NCBI RefSeq assembly: GCF_024679095.1
Contig: NW_026110518.1
Coordinates: 1,178,781 to 1,242,780, forward strand
Direction: 5' to 3'
DNA length: 64,000 nt
Source of the DNA: Eriocheir sinensis
Lineage: Eukaryota; Arthropoda; Malacostraca; Decapoda; Varunidae
In this document: positions 1 through 16,486 of the stretch, one piece after another
Numbering within the stretch: the stretch's first letter is position 1
Layout of the letters: each line of letters begins with the position of its first letter
Notes under the pieces: generated by a model
Databases searched by the model: none
Told to the model about the DNA's origin: nothing
The model's input: the letters and a program-made list of their open reading frames with translations, nothing else
Made by a program: the position numbers and the translations under genes

Positions 1-55
1 CTCACCGGGAGTGGCTTGCGCCCGTTCGGTTGGTGTCTTCCTACCTACTCTATAA

Positions 56-59
<4 letters not shown>

Positions 60-127
<68 letters not shown>
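60..127. repeat. (TC)n microsatellite, 5' flank of LINE copy 1
   Basis: Uninterrupted TC dinucleotides. The tract abuts the 5'-truncated CR1-like LINE directly at about position 128. The same LINE also has (TC)n after its 3' end, so this tract is probably the left half of the insertion target. Confidence 0.97.
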
Positions 128-1931
<1,804 letters not shown>

Positions 1932-1989
1932 CAGGCCCTTAGAAAGTAAGAGATGGTTCTATAACATTCTCTCTCTCTCTCTCTCTCTC

Positions 1990-3058
<1,069 letters not shown>

Positions 3059-3269
3059 GCTAATGAAAAATATTTACAAAACATACAAATAGTGCTGCTC
3101 TTAATTTGCATTGTTAATATACTTGACCATCATGGGCACTGCGCTGTTCTTATAGCGGTCAGTCCGTGCCCGTATCGGGGCAATAATGTTGTGGTGTCTC
3201 ACTGAGTGCTTAGGGCGGTTCACTGCGGGTGGGAGGATGTGTCTGTGTCTGGGCTGGTTGAGAAGCGTT

Positions 3270-3270
<1 letters not shown>

Positions 3271-3316
<46 letters not shown>
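3271..3316. repeat. (GT)n microsatellite
   Basis: Pure GT tract of about 46 bp. The sequence from 3318 to about 3780 has no feature I recognise. The ORFs at 3186-3584 read through this tract and are not supported as genes. Confidence 0.95.
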
Positions 3317-3317
<1 letters not shown>

Positions 3318-3783
3318 CAGTCAAGCGTTGGTGCCATGCGTCATTTCTCCCTCAGGTACTGTCTGGGTCTCCATGGTGGCCGGCGTCATGGTGTGGAGCC
3401 TTACACTCTGGGCCTTGCTCAGGATCGTACAAACTGGCGTGGAGTAGCATCCGATGAAGCACTCGGGCACTTTTCTACGGGTGGGGCCTGCTGCTCGAGG
3501 ACACGCCCTATGACCCGCCCGAGGGAACACACGGCCTGGACAGCGGGGGCCGGGGAAGCATGGTCCAGTAACACACTCAGTTAAATTTACGAAATATTTT
3601 ATGAAAACAAAATGCAAAGTTTAATAATGGCACCAAATTTATCATTAACCAACAGCTAGACTGATGAGTCAACAGTAAACATTCAAAACTCTCAGTAACT
3701 TACGTAAGTCAGACAGCAACTTTATATCAAGCAAACTTAACAACTTTTTTTACATGCTGCCAATAGCGCCTGCAAGCTTTCTT

Positions 3784-4045
3784 GAGAGGCCTCTTGGTCG
3801 ACCCCAGCCCGTTAGCGGCGCAGGCGAATTTTTTTTTTATAGTAGCTGCCGTGATGTATGACTCTTGCTTGGTCCATGCTGCCCCCCGGTGCTCCTCTTG
3901 GACGAAATCACTGAAGTTAGGGTTGATTGAAGGCCTGGGCAGCATGTGGGTAATCATCATCCACTCGGCGATGGCTTGAAATATCAGCGCGTTTAGGTGG
4001 GACTCGATCCTAGGTCCACGGGCTCACCACGTACTAGGGTATTAA
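3784..4045 (-). mobile_element. tRNA-derived SINE, family A, copy 1
   Basis: This segment shares a core (CATGCTGCCCCCCGGTGCTC, then GGCAGCATGTGGGTAAT) with 26850-27140 and 40535-40795. In the best-preserved copy the right-hand end, read on the minus strand, starts GGCGGTGGCTGAGTG and contains GGGTTCGAATCC. These look like A- and B-box sequences of a tRNA gene, so the element is read on the minus strand. This copy has a decayed tRNA-like head. The class assignment rests on the box-like motifs and the dispersed copies. Confidence 0.75.
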
Positions 4046-4194
4046 TCCAAGGTTGAATTTCCTGTCACAAACGCATAAAAAAAAAGCATGCTGTAGAAAT
4101 ACTTAGTGACTCCTTAAAGTAAACGTTTTCACGGTACTTTTTTGTATTGATTTCCACACGCTTGTCGTTCCTCGTCTGCCCCGCCATCCCGAGG

Positions 4195-4312
4195 GCCAAT
4201 GAGGGGCCTCCGTCAATGCTTCACCTTCCGGCTTCCAGCCAATCACAAGGTAGTACGCCGTGACGTCAGAACCGAGCCTCCGGTGAACTTCATCTGCTGC
4301 TGTTTATATGGC
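4195..4312 (+). promoter_or_regulatory. Promoter-like cluster: two CCAAT boxes, CRE, TATA-like
   Basis: CCAAT occurs at 4196-4200 and 4239-4243. A full palindromic CRE (TGACGTCA) lies at 4261-4268, and TTTATATGG near 4303-4311 could act as a TATA-like element. The order and spacing resemble an animal RNA polymerase II promoter read rightward. No convincing gene follows directly; degenerate tandem repeats do. It could be a promoter within a repeat or chance. Confidence 0.3.
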
Positions 4313-4359
4313 CAAGGGTGTGCCGTGGGTGTGGGTGTTGGTCGTACGAAGGGTTTTCT

Positions 4360-4760
4360 GCGCACGAGGAGGCCGATTCAAGGGCGAGAGGTGAGCAACA
4401 GGACGTTCTTGGTGACGAGTTGATGGCAGGCGGCTGTTTTGTGTGTTATGAGGCAAGGACGAGAGGTGAGCAATATAACATTCGCGGTGACGTGAGCTGG
4501 TGGAGAGTGAATGTTGACGCGTTATAAGGAAGCAACGTTCGAAGGGATATATTATGCGCACGAGGAGGCCGCTACGGTGACGAGAGGTGAGGAACATTCG
4601 AGTTGGTGGCGGTTGCTTGCTTTGTGTTATGAGGCAAGGACGGGAGCTGAGCAGTAGTGTTTTGTGAGGCAGAGAAGAGATGAGCAACATGTTCTTAATA
4701 ACAAGTTGCTGTCGATTGGCTGTTGGTTTGTTATGAGGCAAGGACGATAGGTGGGGAACA
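4360..4760. repeat. Degenerate tandem repeat (GAGGCAAGGACG type)
   Basis: Several diverged units share TTATGAGGCAAGGACG, GAGGTGAGCAA and GTGACGAGTTG, at spacings of roughly 70-100 bp. Part of the unit reappears at about 5655-5690, beyond the SINE at 5241-5593, so the repeat field was interrupted by later insertions. No coding potential is convincing. Confidence 0.6.
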
Positions 4761-4877
4761 AGCTCTTAGCCCGTATTGTTAAGCGTATCAGCACCGCAGT
4801 TCGCTTGTTTGAAAAGCCTCTCCTAGAAGGGATGTTCGTTGGCTGTTTTGTGACGCTGGTGATAGTTTTACATGACT

Positions 4878-5236
4878 TCTGCACCTTGAACGGGAAAAAT
4901 CACCCTGAAAACCTCGTTAATCTTCTCCGTGGCCTTGGGAATGGTCGTAATGGGAGCCCGATACCTTAGTTTTACCCGACTTCTTCATCTTGAACGGGAA
5001 AAATCACCCTGAAAACCTCGTTAATCTCCGTGGCCTTGGGAATGGTCGTAGTGGGAGCCCGGCAAACATGTTCTTATTGTTCAGCGTCTCGGCACCGCAG
5101 TTCGCCTGTTTGAATAGCCTCTCGTAGAAGTCGCTGGGATATTCATGGACTGTTTTGTAATGTGATAGTTTTACACGACTTTTGCATCTTGAACGGGAAA
5201 AATCACCCCTGAAAACTTGGTTAATCTTTTTCGTGG
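4878..5236. repeat. Duplicated module with CTTGAACGGGAAAAATCACC
   Basis: The sequence from CTTGAACGGGAAAAATCACC to GGCCTTGGGAATGGTCGTA is present at about 4885-4955 and 4990-5055. It starts again at about 5187 and is cut at 5236 by the tRNA-Val-type SINE. The missing right part (CTCCGTGGCCTTGGGAATGG) resumes at about 5592. The SINE therefore inserted into a pre-existing duplication. Confidence 0.7.
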
Positions 5237-5240
5237 CAGG

Positions 5241-5593
5241 GGGCTTCGTGGTGCAGTGGTTAGCACACTCGGCTCACAACCGAGAGAGCCTGGGTTCGAT
5301 TCCCGGGCGGAGTGGAATAATTTGGGCGGCTTTTCAGATACCCTACGCCCCTGTCCACCCAGCAGTGAATGGGTACCAAGTATTAATCAGGGGTTGTGTC
5401 CCGTCTCCTGGGGTCCGTTCCCTTCTCCTATAATTCCTTCCCCTTCTGTCTCTCTCCGACATATGGCCACATGTTGCGCCGACTAAACGAAACTTTCCAA
5501 CTGTTCCCTTCTCCTATAATTCCTTCCCCTTCTGTCTCTCTCCGGCATATGACCACAGATGTTGCGCCGACTAAACGAAACTTTCCAACTTTC
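5241..5593 (+). mobile_element. tRNA-Val-derived SINE
   Basis: The first 75 bp fold as a tRNA-like head. There is an A box around GTGGTGCAGTGGTTAGCAC. The anticodon arm is CTCGG-CTCACAA-CCGAG, with CAC in the anticodon position (Val). A B box follows in GGGTTCGATTCCC. No CCA-compatible acceptor is conserved, and a SINE body of about 270 bp follows, so this is not a functional tRNA. The body holds a direct duplication of about 90 bp (CTCCTATAATTCC to ACGAAACTTTCCAAC, near 5414-5501 and 5508-5590). Confidence 0.8.
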
Positions 5594-5926
5594 TCCGTGG
5601 CCTTGGGAATGGTCGTAATGGGCGCCCGATACTTTTAATAATATATGGACTTCAGTGACGAGTTGATGGTGGATGGCTGTTGAGTGTGTTATGCCGGCAA
5701 ACTGATGCTTTCAGACATTGATTATTGATTGATTGTGATTATTATTGAATTTCTTTTTTGCTTGTTTTCAGTTTTACTTTCCTCTGTTGCCGTTGTCTAT
5801 TTACGATGTGTTTGTTTTCATTTGACACGGCAATAAAAAGAAAGATTAAGGAAATAAGTAGAAGGGAAAAGGGAAGTAGGGAAAGAAAAAGAAAAAAAAA
5901 GACCCTGACTCTAACGTCAAATAATT

Positions 5927-5928
<2 letters not shown>

Positions 5929-6002
<74 letters not shown>
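5929..6002. repeat. (TC)n microsatellite, 5' flank of LINE copy 2
   Basis: TC tract directly joined to the 5' end of the CR1-like LINE copy 2. The apparent ORF that reads from 5758 through the repeat into the endonuclease region is a read-through, not a true N terminus. Confidence 0.96.
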
Positions 6003-9185
<3,183 letters not shown>

Positions 9186-9414
9186 ATGGCTCAGGCGATA
9201 AATTAGGGAGGGGAGGGGGGGGGGGAATGTTGGACCGTGGAACAAGCTTTATGTTGGAAGACTGCGACGCGATGCTTTCAGGGTAAAACATATATATCGT
9301 GGGGAGACAAGGAGGAGGAGAATGAGGAGGATGTTTGAGAGAAAGAAAGAGGAGGACCCGATTACCCTCATTGTCCGTCTCCGGCTATACGGGCATTTAG
9401 CACGCCCCCATTCA

Positions 9415-9672
9415 TTGACTGAATATCCTTATGACATCCAAATCTCTCATGCAAGAGTCAACCAGCATCTTCCTTATTTCATCCCTTTCATTTGTAAACT
9501 CTAGAACTGCCTTTCCTAATGTTTCCTCCTGCCTACGACTTGAACGCTTTCAAAAGGGGTGTATCAAAACACCTTTCCGATTTTAACACTTCCGATTACT
9601 ATTAAAACTTCTCACAGGAGCAGCGCCAACGGAATAGTTTTTTTTTTAATCAATTTTACCTTTGAGCTGCCT
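9415..9672 (+). mobile_element. Jockey-type LINE 3' end fragment
   Basis: Translated pieces (ARVNQHLPYFIPF, FLLPTT) match the C-terminal segment of the Jockey-type element seen at 49451-49700 (ARVNQHLHSFIPH, VFPPAYDLNSFKRR). The frame is broken by several stops, and the fragment ends in a T-rich stretch. Only the last 250 bp or so of the element is left. Confidence 0.7.
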
Positions 9673-9680
9673 CTTTTCAA

Positions 9681-9870
9681 CCAATGGGGGCATACGCCGG
9701 GGGCCGCGTAGCCTCGCCCACCTTACGACGCCATGTCCGGGGGTCACTCCGGGCAAGTATCCATGCAGACCCGCTTCCCATCCTGAGTACTTCCTGGCAG
9801 GATCTGTCGACATGCTCAAGCCACGAACTCAGAGGGCGTCCCCTTCGCCTCCTCCACTCAGTAATGTCCC
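9681..9870 (-). mobile_element. RTE-like LINE, 3' terminal part (left of the MITE)
   Basis: On the minus strand this reads WRRRRGRPLSSWLEHVDRSC and DPRTWRRKVGEATRPP, the C-terminal tail of an RTE-like LINE also seen at 14856-15040. It is the continuation of 11297-11633. The two parts are split by a MITE with TTA target duplications. RTE-like is my assignment from motif style (VRQGCVLAP and FADDAVI in the sister copy). Confidence 0.75.
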
Positions 9871-9873
9871 TTA

Positions 9874-11293
9874 AGCCCCGTTCACACTGTGCGACTCTGG
9901 GCCAAGACAACCCACAACTCGAGGGTACACGAGGTCTTGGGTGTTGATGTGAAAGGGTCGGGCATGTCTTGAAAGAGGTCTTGAGACTGTTGCTGAATGC
10001 TGCATAGACTTCGTGACGGGAGTCTGGAGTCGTGAGGGGTAGCGCAAAAAAAGTATTCCATGCTAAACTTTCACAACAAGAGTCGGCAAGAGTATGGACC
10101 AACCGTCACTTCCGGTTGAGGTCTGAGGGAGGTCGGGAGCAGTCGTCAAGACAGTCGTCAACAGTCTTGGCTTGTTTTTAGACAGTCGTGACGACTGTCG
10201 GGGCCATTTTTCAATTTTTTACAGTTTCCTGTCGGCACAGTCGTCTGTGCCGACTACCTAAGAATGATGAGGGACTGTCGTGACGACAGTCTTCGCCTGA
10301 TGAAGGACGTTCGCGACGACTGTCGGCTCAGAAATATTGGCTAACACTGCCGCCATCAAGACATTTATATTTTTATTTTGTAATCACAAGCACAATAACA
10401 ACTTATGGGCATGGTTACATTTCGCTGGCACAAACTTGGGAGCCGCACAGCACTCACGCACCGCGCTGCCTCTCTCGTGTTGAATGACACAACTGGGGTT
10501 GCCACCCTGAGGTCAGAAAAATGTGGAATGCAATATCTCACCCTCCAATACGGAATGGATCCATATTTAGAGGAACGGGTGGCAACCCTAAAATTTCTGG
10601 AGCATGCAATGAGTGACAGCCGCAGCACGCTGCTGGTGGAGGCAAGGGGGAGGGGAGAGGGACGTTACGTCGCGTGTTTTACACGTATTTTAGGACGAAC
10701 CTTTGACAAATTTAACGGACTGGTTTTGTGATTAACCGAAAAATGCGCTCACTACAATATTGAGATACTAAATTTTATCTGCTTGACCATTCAGATGATA
10801 AAATACCGTACGGAACAAATGCCGTTTCGTATTGGTTCAAAACGGAACGATACATTTCAGTCTCGTATACAGAGCGACTCCGTATTTTGAGGAACGGCAA
10901 GGCTGCCGCCAAGACAGTCGCGAAGACCGTCATGAAGATCGTCGGCCAACTCCTTGGCAACTGTCGACCAGCTAGTCAGCCAAACAGTTGACAGACTATC
11001 TGGAAGACTGTCGTCAAGACTTTCTGCGACTGTCGGCCAATCAGCCGGCAGATTCGTGGTTGCTGTAGACATGGCGCCATTTAAAAAAATGACCGTTGAG
11101 ACTCGTCTTGAGATTACTTGGCAGCATGTCGCAGACATTCTGCCAACAAGTTGGCCGAATGTCCCAAACAGTCGGCAACCATGGTAGCCGACACCAAGAC
11201 GCCAAAAAATTCTTGGAGTGTGGGAGTTGACTTGTCAAATGCAAAAGTCGCTGTGTTGTCGTTGCCAAGGGTCGGCACAGTGTGAACGGGGCT
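9874..11293. mobile_element. PIF/Harbinger-type MITE with TTA target duplication
   Basis: The left end AGCCCCGTTCACACTGTGC (9874-9892) is repeated exactly in reverse complement at 11275-11293. TTA flanks it at 9871-9873 and 11294-11296. A 3-bp TWA duplication with such ends fits the PIF/Harbinger superfamily. The 1420-bp interior has no transposase-like ORF. It is rich in GACAGTCGTC-type short motifs in both orientations near 10140-10330 and 10900-11180. It also has a small internal inverted pair (GGTTGCCACC about 10498, GGTGGCAACC about 10578). It interrupts an RTE-like LINE on the minus strand. Confidence 0.9.
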
Positions 11294-11296
11294 TTA

Positions 11297-11633
11297 CAGA
11301 GACAGCCCGATGAGCAAGGTCGGTTTATGGGTAGCGTGCCACGTGCCCGTATAGCCGGAGTTGGCGTTGACGAACTATGCAGGTAATAGCCGCGAATCAG
11401 TCTCACGGAGTAGTCACCGGTTTGACAAGGTCCACCTCCCCAAGTACCCATTTAGTGTCCATGTCTCACAGCCATAGAGTAAGACAGGGAGCACAAGGGA
11501 CTTGAAGATCTGGATCTCTGTCCTTCTGCACAGGTATCAACAACGCCGTATACTCGTGTTGAGCGATTCCATAACACCGTGGACCAGGCTAATCCACTGT
11601 AAGACTTCCTGGCGAGACTTCGTTGTTCTGCAA
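11297..11633 (-). mobile_element. RTE-like LINE, C-terminal part (right of the MITE)
   Basis: The minus strand shows WISLVHGVMESLNTS, then a broken stretch equivalent to LYGCETWTLN (TTACTCTATGGCTGTGAGAC on the minus strand) and TIRARGTLP-like remains. It is homologous to 13740-14117 in the plus-strand copy. Near 11633 it meets the plus-strand copy head to head. Several frameshifts are present. Confidence 0.75.
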
Positions 11634-11748
11634 CAACTGCAACATCAACCGTGGTATTACACTGTTCAGTGTGCCAGGCAAGGTGCTCGCCCGCCTATTG
11701 CTGATGCAGATTTTCAGTCAGCTGCTGAAGCTGCAGAGACCTGCAGGG
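11634..11748 (+). mobile_element. RTE-like LINE, plus copy, RT 5' part
   Basis: The translation NINRGITLFSVPGKVLARLL followed by QIFSQLLKLQRP is the start of an RT domain. The next expected residues (PGKSTTD) are found only at 13125, past an inserted TIR element. The start at 11634 abuts the inverted minus-strand copy. Confidence 0.75.
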
Positions 11749-13121
11749 CCCGGATTCATCAATCTTACCAACCACGCCTCCGGTATCTCTCACATTTACC
11801 GGAGCGCTACCAGAGCTGCGGCATCTTTCAAACACGGGATTCATCAACGGTATGGTAACGCTCCGGTAACTCGCACCCTAGCAACGATTGGTTGGGCTGG
11901 ACAGCCAATCACGTGCGACCTTTGATGCTGTATTTCAGCTTTCACGTGTCGTTTGTTACTAATACACAGACTTCAAAATCAAGACATGTGTATTGTACAG
12001 GCGTAAATACTGCCTTAAAACAAATAATTAGCGTGGTGATCCCTCAATTAGATCCGTTTTTCACGAATGAATGCACGTTACTTGTATATCTATTCTTGAA
12101 ATAAAAATATACTCGCTTATGTAGCCTAGCTATATTCTGAACATTTTTGTATGTTACCTTCATAGTTTTCCGTCGCCAACGCCAGCTGCGTGCCTCGCTA
12201 TCACAAGATTGGGTATTATTCTAACCCCTCGCAACCAAAATTGTCTAGGGGGCCATTGTCATCATGCCTCACTGGTGCAGCCAAGCAATGGGTGTGGGCG
12301 TGGGAAGTTGTGGCTGCTGAGGTGAATGGCGTGATCGAGTGGCTTCGTGAGTAGTGTGGAGGTCAGAGCAAAATTTTACGACATTAAACTCCACAGCAAG
12401 AATATTGGAGACTTGAGACGGGGGATGACTGTCACAGACAGAACATTATTCCCTCTGCAGTGTTTTAACAAGTAGGGAAAAGTCATGTGGGTGGACAGTT
12501 CCACAGACGTACATACTATAGAGTGCGGCCTGCAAGTGAAGCCGGCCTGAGGCCGTGCACGGGTCTGCCCAGTTCATCCCAAACCGACGACTTCACACAC
12601 CTCACTCCCACCCCGTTTCCTGACCCCAACATTCACTTTTGAGAAAAATGGAAACCACCATCATCTTCCTGAGAAAATTCTGCATCAAACTAGCATAAAA
12701 TTGTAACATTAATGTGTAAATACACATACGAAAATCAAAGTTAAATGAATAGGGAGTACACATTTTCTTGCATTATTTCTCTTCAACTCCTTCGTACTCA
12801 GCTGGTTTTCGTCACATCGCTTCTATAAGCCCAGATCCTAAATCTGCATGCTTTTCTGCTTCTGATGGTGTAGGGCACGTCACGAGGTAAAAAATACATA
12901 GGCTCAAAATCGCCTCCGAACATGAGCCGCGGCAGTGTCTAGGCACTTACCACGCCTGTGGTAACTCAGTTACGGGTGCTCGGAGCCGCGGTAACTTTTG
13001 GCCTTACCACGGCTCCGGTAAGTGGTTGATGAATGCCGATTTACCGGGTGGGCGGAGATACCGCGAGACTTACCAGACAGAGGTCCGGTAAATGGTTTGA
13101 TGAATCCCGCCCCTTGTTTCA
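11749..13121. mobile_element. TIR DNA element inside the RTE-like LINE
   Basis: The left end GGGCCCGGATTCATCAA (from about 11748) is matched in reverse complement by GGGGCGGGATTCATCAA at the right end (about 13105-13121). Further inverted matches lie inside around TTACC/GGTAA motifs (11765-11870 against 12960-13100). No transposase-like ORF was found, so it is non-autonomous. No clear target duplication was seen, and the superfamily is uncertain. The LINE reading continues on both sides. Confidence 0.65.
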
Positions 13122-14117
13122 TGCCTGGTAAGTCGACAACTGACGGTATCCTAGCGCTTCGTGTACTGGTGGAGCGCCGACGTGAGTTTCGACAGGGGAT
13201 GCTTGCAGCCTATGTCGATCTCAAGAAGGCGTTTGACTCGGTGCATCGCGGGGCACTCTGGGATCCTCTGCGACTCCGTGGGATTCCTGCGAGGACTATT
13301 GGTTTGCTGACTGGCCTGTATTCTGGGACAAAGTGCTGTTGTCCAGCTTCTTTTCCGTGAATGCGGGAGTGAGGCAGGGCTGTGTCCTTGCCCCATCGCT
13401 TTTCAACACTTGTATGGACTGGGTACTACCATACTAGGCAGAGTTGTGGACCAGAGTCATTGCGGAGCATCCATTGGCAATACCAGGGTCACCGACCTTG
13501 TTTTTGCCGATGATGCAGTAATCCTGGCGGTGTCGCTGGAGGTTTTGGTGAATGCTCTCGAGGCACTGCACGAGGAGGCGAAGACCTTGGAACTTAAGGT
13601 CTCCTTGGACTAGACCAAGGTACAGGTGTTTGGAGGCTTGCTGGATGACACAGTACAGTCTGTTCATGCGTGTGGCGAGGACGTTGAGATCTCGAAAGAT
13701 TTCACATACCTTGGTAGCGTAGTTCATAACAACGGTGAGTCTCGCCAGGAAGTTTTTCGGCGGATTGGTCTGGCCCACGGTGTTATGGACTCGCTGAGCA
13801 CGAGTATATAGCATTGTCGATACCTGTGCAGAACGACAAAGATCCAGATCTTCAAGTCCCTTGTGCCCCCTCTCTTACTCTATGGCTGTGAGACATGGAC
13901 ACTGAATAGTGACTTGGAGAGATGAAGGGATGCGTTTGAAAATAGACTGCCTAGGGCCCTTAGGCAAAATCATGATATATCACGGGAACGGCTGTGATAA
14001 ACCGGCGATTACTCCATGAGACTGAATGGAGGCATATTACCTATATGATCGGTAATTTTCAGCGCTCCAACTATACGGGCACGTGGCACGCTGCCCAGAA
14101 GCCGACCCTGAGTAACA
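13122..14117 (+). pseudogene. RTE-like LINE reverse transcriptase, plus copy, broken
   Basis: RT motifs in order: PGKSTTDGILALRVLVERRR, AAYVDLKKAFDSVHR, a frameshift near 13350, VRQGCVLAPSLFN, a break near 13430, TDLVFADDAVILA (catalytic aspartates kept), FTYLGSVVHNNGESRQEVF, then a broken LLYGCETWTLNSDLER. The reading stops being homologous near 14117 (at PEADP) and resumes at 14856. At least five stops or frameshifts make it inactive. Confidence 0.85.
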
Positions 14118-14855
14118 GTTGGGACTTGTTAATTTTGAATAGTGATGAGAATATAACTTCTCAGTTTCTGGGATTATCTTCAGCCGATTAAACACGTCAT
14201 CTTTTCTTAAAAATGCCGCCTCACGTAACCGTTTATGTTCACCGTCAGTAAAGGAAAGCTTTGTACATTTTTTCTTTTGACACACGATGCATCTGTCCTT
14301 CTGGCGCGGACTGCTTTCGCTGACGTCCAGATGAACCGCTGGAATTGAAGCTTCTTTGGATTCCATTATGTGAACATCTACAAAGAAAAGGCGTTACGTT
14401 AGCCATCATCTGAGCTAGAAATGTCATAGAGTACATACATATTAGGCCGGAAATACAATCTCACAACATCGAACAGACTCCCTAAAAATCTAAATTTGAG
14501 ATTTTAATTTGAACATTCAACTTTGTATGTTTTCACAGTAACCTAAAAATATTTCTTACCCAAAAATGTCTGATTGCATCAAAAGAGTTATTTTAAAGAT
14601 GAGTATTTTGGAGTTATTTGGTTCAGTTAAGATTGATTGATTGATTGATAGTTTATTGTTGCAAGTAAACAACAAAGGAGAATATTATGACAATTTCACA
14701 TTTTTTTCAACATGGCCGCCAGAATGAAAATGTCCAAAGAGTGAAATGTCTACCCAATTTCATTTAATTCATTAGCTACTGTAGAACCTATTTCTGCAGT
14801 AAAACTGCGTGCATGCACAACCATTTTTTTACGGATATGTAGCCTGGATCCTGGA
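14118..14855. mobile_element. Insert of unknown type splitting the RTE-like LINE
   Basis: The LINE homology is interrupted between PEADP-equivalent codons and the segment that starts GACTACCAGGTTGTT. The 740-bp insert is AT-rich and contains GATTGATTGATTGAT near 14631. On its left it has a minus-strand ORF with a cysteine motif. I see no terminal repeats, so type and borders are approximate. Confidence 0.45.
14120..14366 (-). CDS. Partial ORF with zinc-ribbon-like Cys pair, unknown
   Basis: From 14366 downward the minus strand reads MESKEASIPAVHL, then DRCIVCQKKKCTKLSF, then a helical charged stretch RLREAAFLRKDDVFNRL. C-x2-C followed by a conserved-looking REAA/RKDD helix resembles N-terminal segments of uncharacterised, transposon-associated ORFs that I have seen in invertebrate genomes. 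I do not recognise a named family. It may be one exon of such a gene. Codons past about 14130 run into the LINE and are not part of it. Confidence 0.35.
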
Positions 14856-15040
14856 CTACCAGGTTGTTCTGACCATCCCGAGTGGAGGAGACCAAGGGGA
14901 CGCCCACAGAGTTCGTGGCTTGAGCAGGTCGACGGATCCTGCCATGAGGCAGCCTACTTGGGATGGAGGGGCCGGCATGGAGACTTGTCCGGAGAGACCC
15001 CGGGGGTGGCGTCGGAGGGTGGGCGAGGCGATTGATTGAT
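14856..15040 (+). mobile_element. RTE-like LINE, plus copy, 3' terminal part
   Basis: Broken frames read GGDQGDAH, LEQVDGSCHEAA-like and RGWRRRVGEAID. They are homologous to the minus-strand piece at 9681-9870 and form the end of the element that starts at 11634. An (AC)n tract follows at 15064. Confidence 0.7.
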
Positions 15041-15061
15041 TAGAGTTGCCTCATTTACTGT

Positions 15062-15063
<2 letters not shown>

Positions 15064-15105
<42 letters not shown>

Positions 15106-15151
15106 ATTGTATTGATATTTCTACAACAATAGGTAAACACACACACACACT

Positions 15152-15192
<41 letters not shown>
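15064..15192. repeat. (AC)n microsatellites
   Basis: AC runs at 15064-15102 and 15138-15192, split by 35 bp of unique sequence. A third run lies at 15426-15445 after the SINE-like segment. Confidence 0.95.
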
Positions 15193-15193
<1 letters not shown>

Positions 15194-15425
15194 GCTTCGG
15201 TAGCTCAATGGTTAAAGCTCTGTGCTGCCAGGCTTCGCTGCCGGCATGCAAAGGGGCGAGGAGCGGTTACTGTCCCCCCATGAGCAAGGATGATCAAGGG
15301 AGTGTGGTGTGTGAACTATAAGCAGTACCCAGTGATTGCTATAATCAGCTTCCTGGGTCGGGAGGCTACTTAATATATATAATTGTTGGCGACGACGAGC
15401 CCATATCGTCATCAGGCCGTGGTGA
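15193..15425 (+). mobile_element. tRNA-derived SINE-like segment
   Basis: CGCTTCGGTAGCTCAATGG followed by TTAAAGCTC resembles a tRNA 5' half with A box and D arm. The expected B box is decayed (GCCGGCATGCAAAGG). The 230-bp body lies between AC microsatellites. It has no functional tRNA fold. Confidence 0.5.
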
Positions 15426-15679
15426 AACACACACACACACACACAGGGCCAGGGAGAGCCATCACTGGGCCCTGGTACTATGAGTGTCATTGGGCCCCTA
15501 CCATTTGGCCTGCCACAGAATGATGGTGACTGAGCGAGACGGAGAGTTGACATCGCTTATATTCCAACACAGCTGAGCTGCATTCATTTACGTAATTACG
15601 TGGTGTCACTCCAGGCTTAAGATTATTTAGAAAAAGGTTTTCAACAACTATTATTTTACTGATAAACTGTAGAAACTTC

Positions 15680-15865
<186 letters not shown>

Positions 15866-16007
15866 TGTTTATGGTCTCTCTCTCTCTCTCTCTCTCTCTC
15901 CCATTTTTTTCCCTCCTGGTCTGGTGGCTGGCCCCCTTTGAGGCCGGGCCCCCTTTGAGACCGGGCCCTGGTGTAAAGATACCAGCTTCACCCCCCTCTC
16001 ACGGGCC

Positions 16008-16043
<36 letters not shown>

Positions 16044-16486
16044 TGGCCTCGTTGGAGTGGTGAGTGTTTATTAACCAAATGTTTTGCCGAAATAATGTGT
16101 TTGTTTCAAGTTATATTTTTCAGAGGGCGTCTCAGAGGAGCTCTTCATGGAATTTGCTTTTTTTCTTTATTTATAAAAAATTAGCTACTAGAGTTAAAAT
16201 AATAAATATGTTATAGATTATTGGTTTGAATTGATTGGGTTCATTTGCAGACATCATTTGTATTTTACATTAATATTTTTGTGAAGGGAAAAAAATGTAC
16301 CGTTGACACCACTCTGAGGGTCGAGTGGTGTCAGGTACGTGAATTGCACTTTTTTTTTAAATCGCGTTCTGTTTCTTGTGATAACTTACTAACCCCGTGG
16401 GCTTGTCTCGCGCCAGGCTGTGTTCAAACGTGATAGGCAATTAATATTAAAGACACTGCGTCCCTCTGCCGATGTGTTTTGCTTAG

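Noticed and set aside
5241..5314. Functional tRNA-Val gene
   Set aside because: A and B boxes and the anticodon arm are present, but the acceptor stem is not paired and a SINE body follows.
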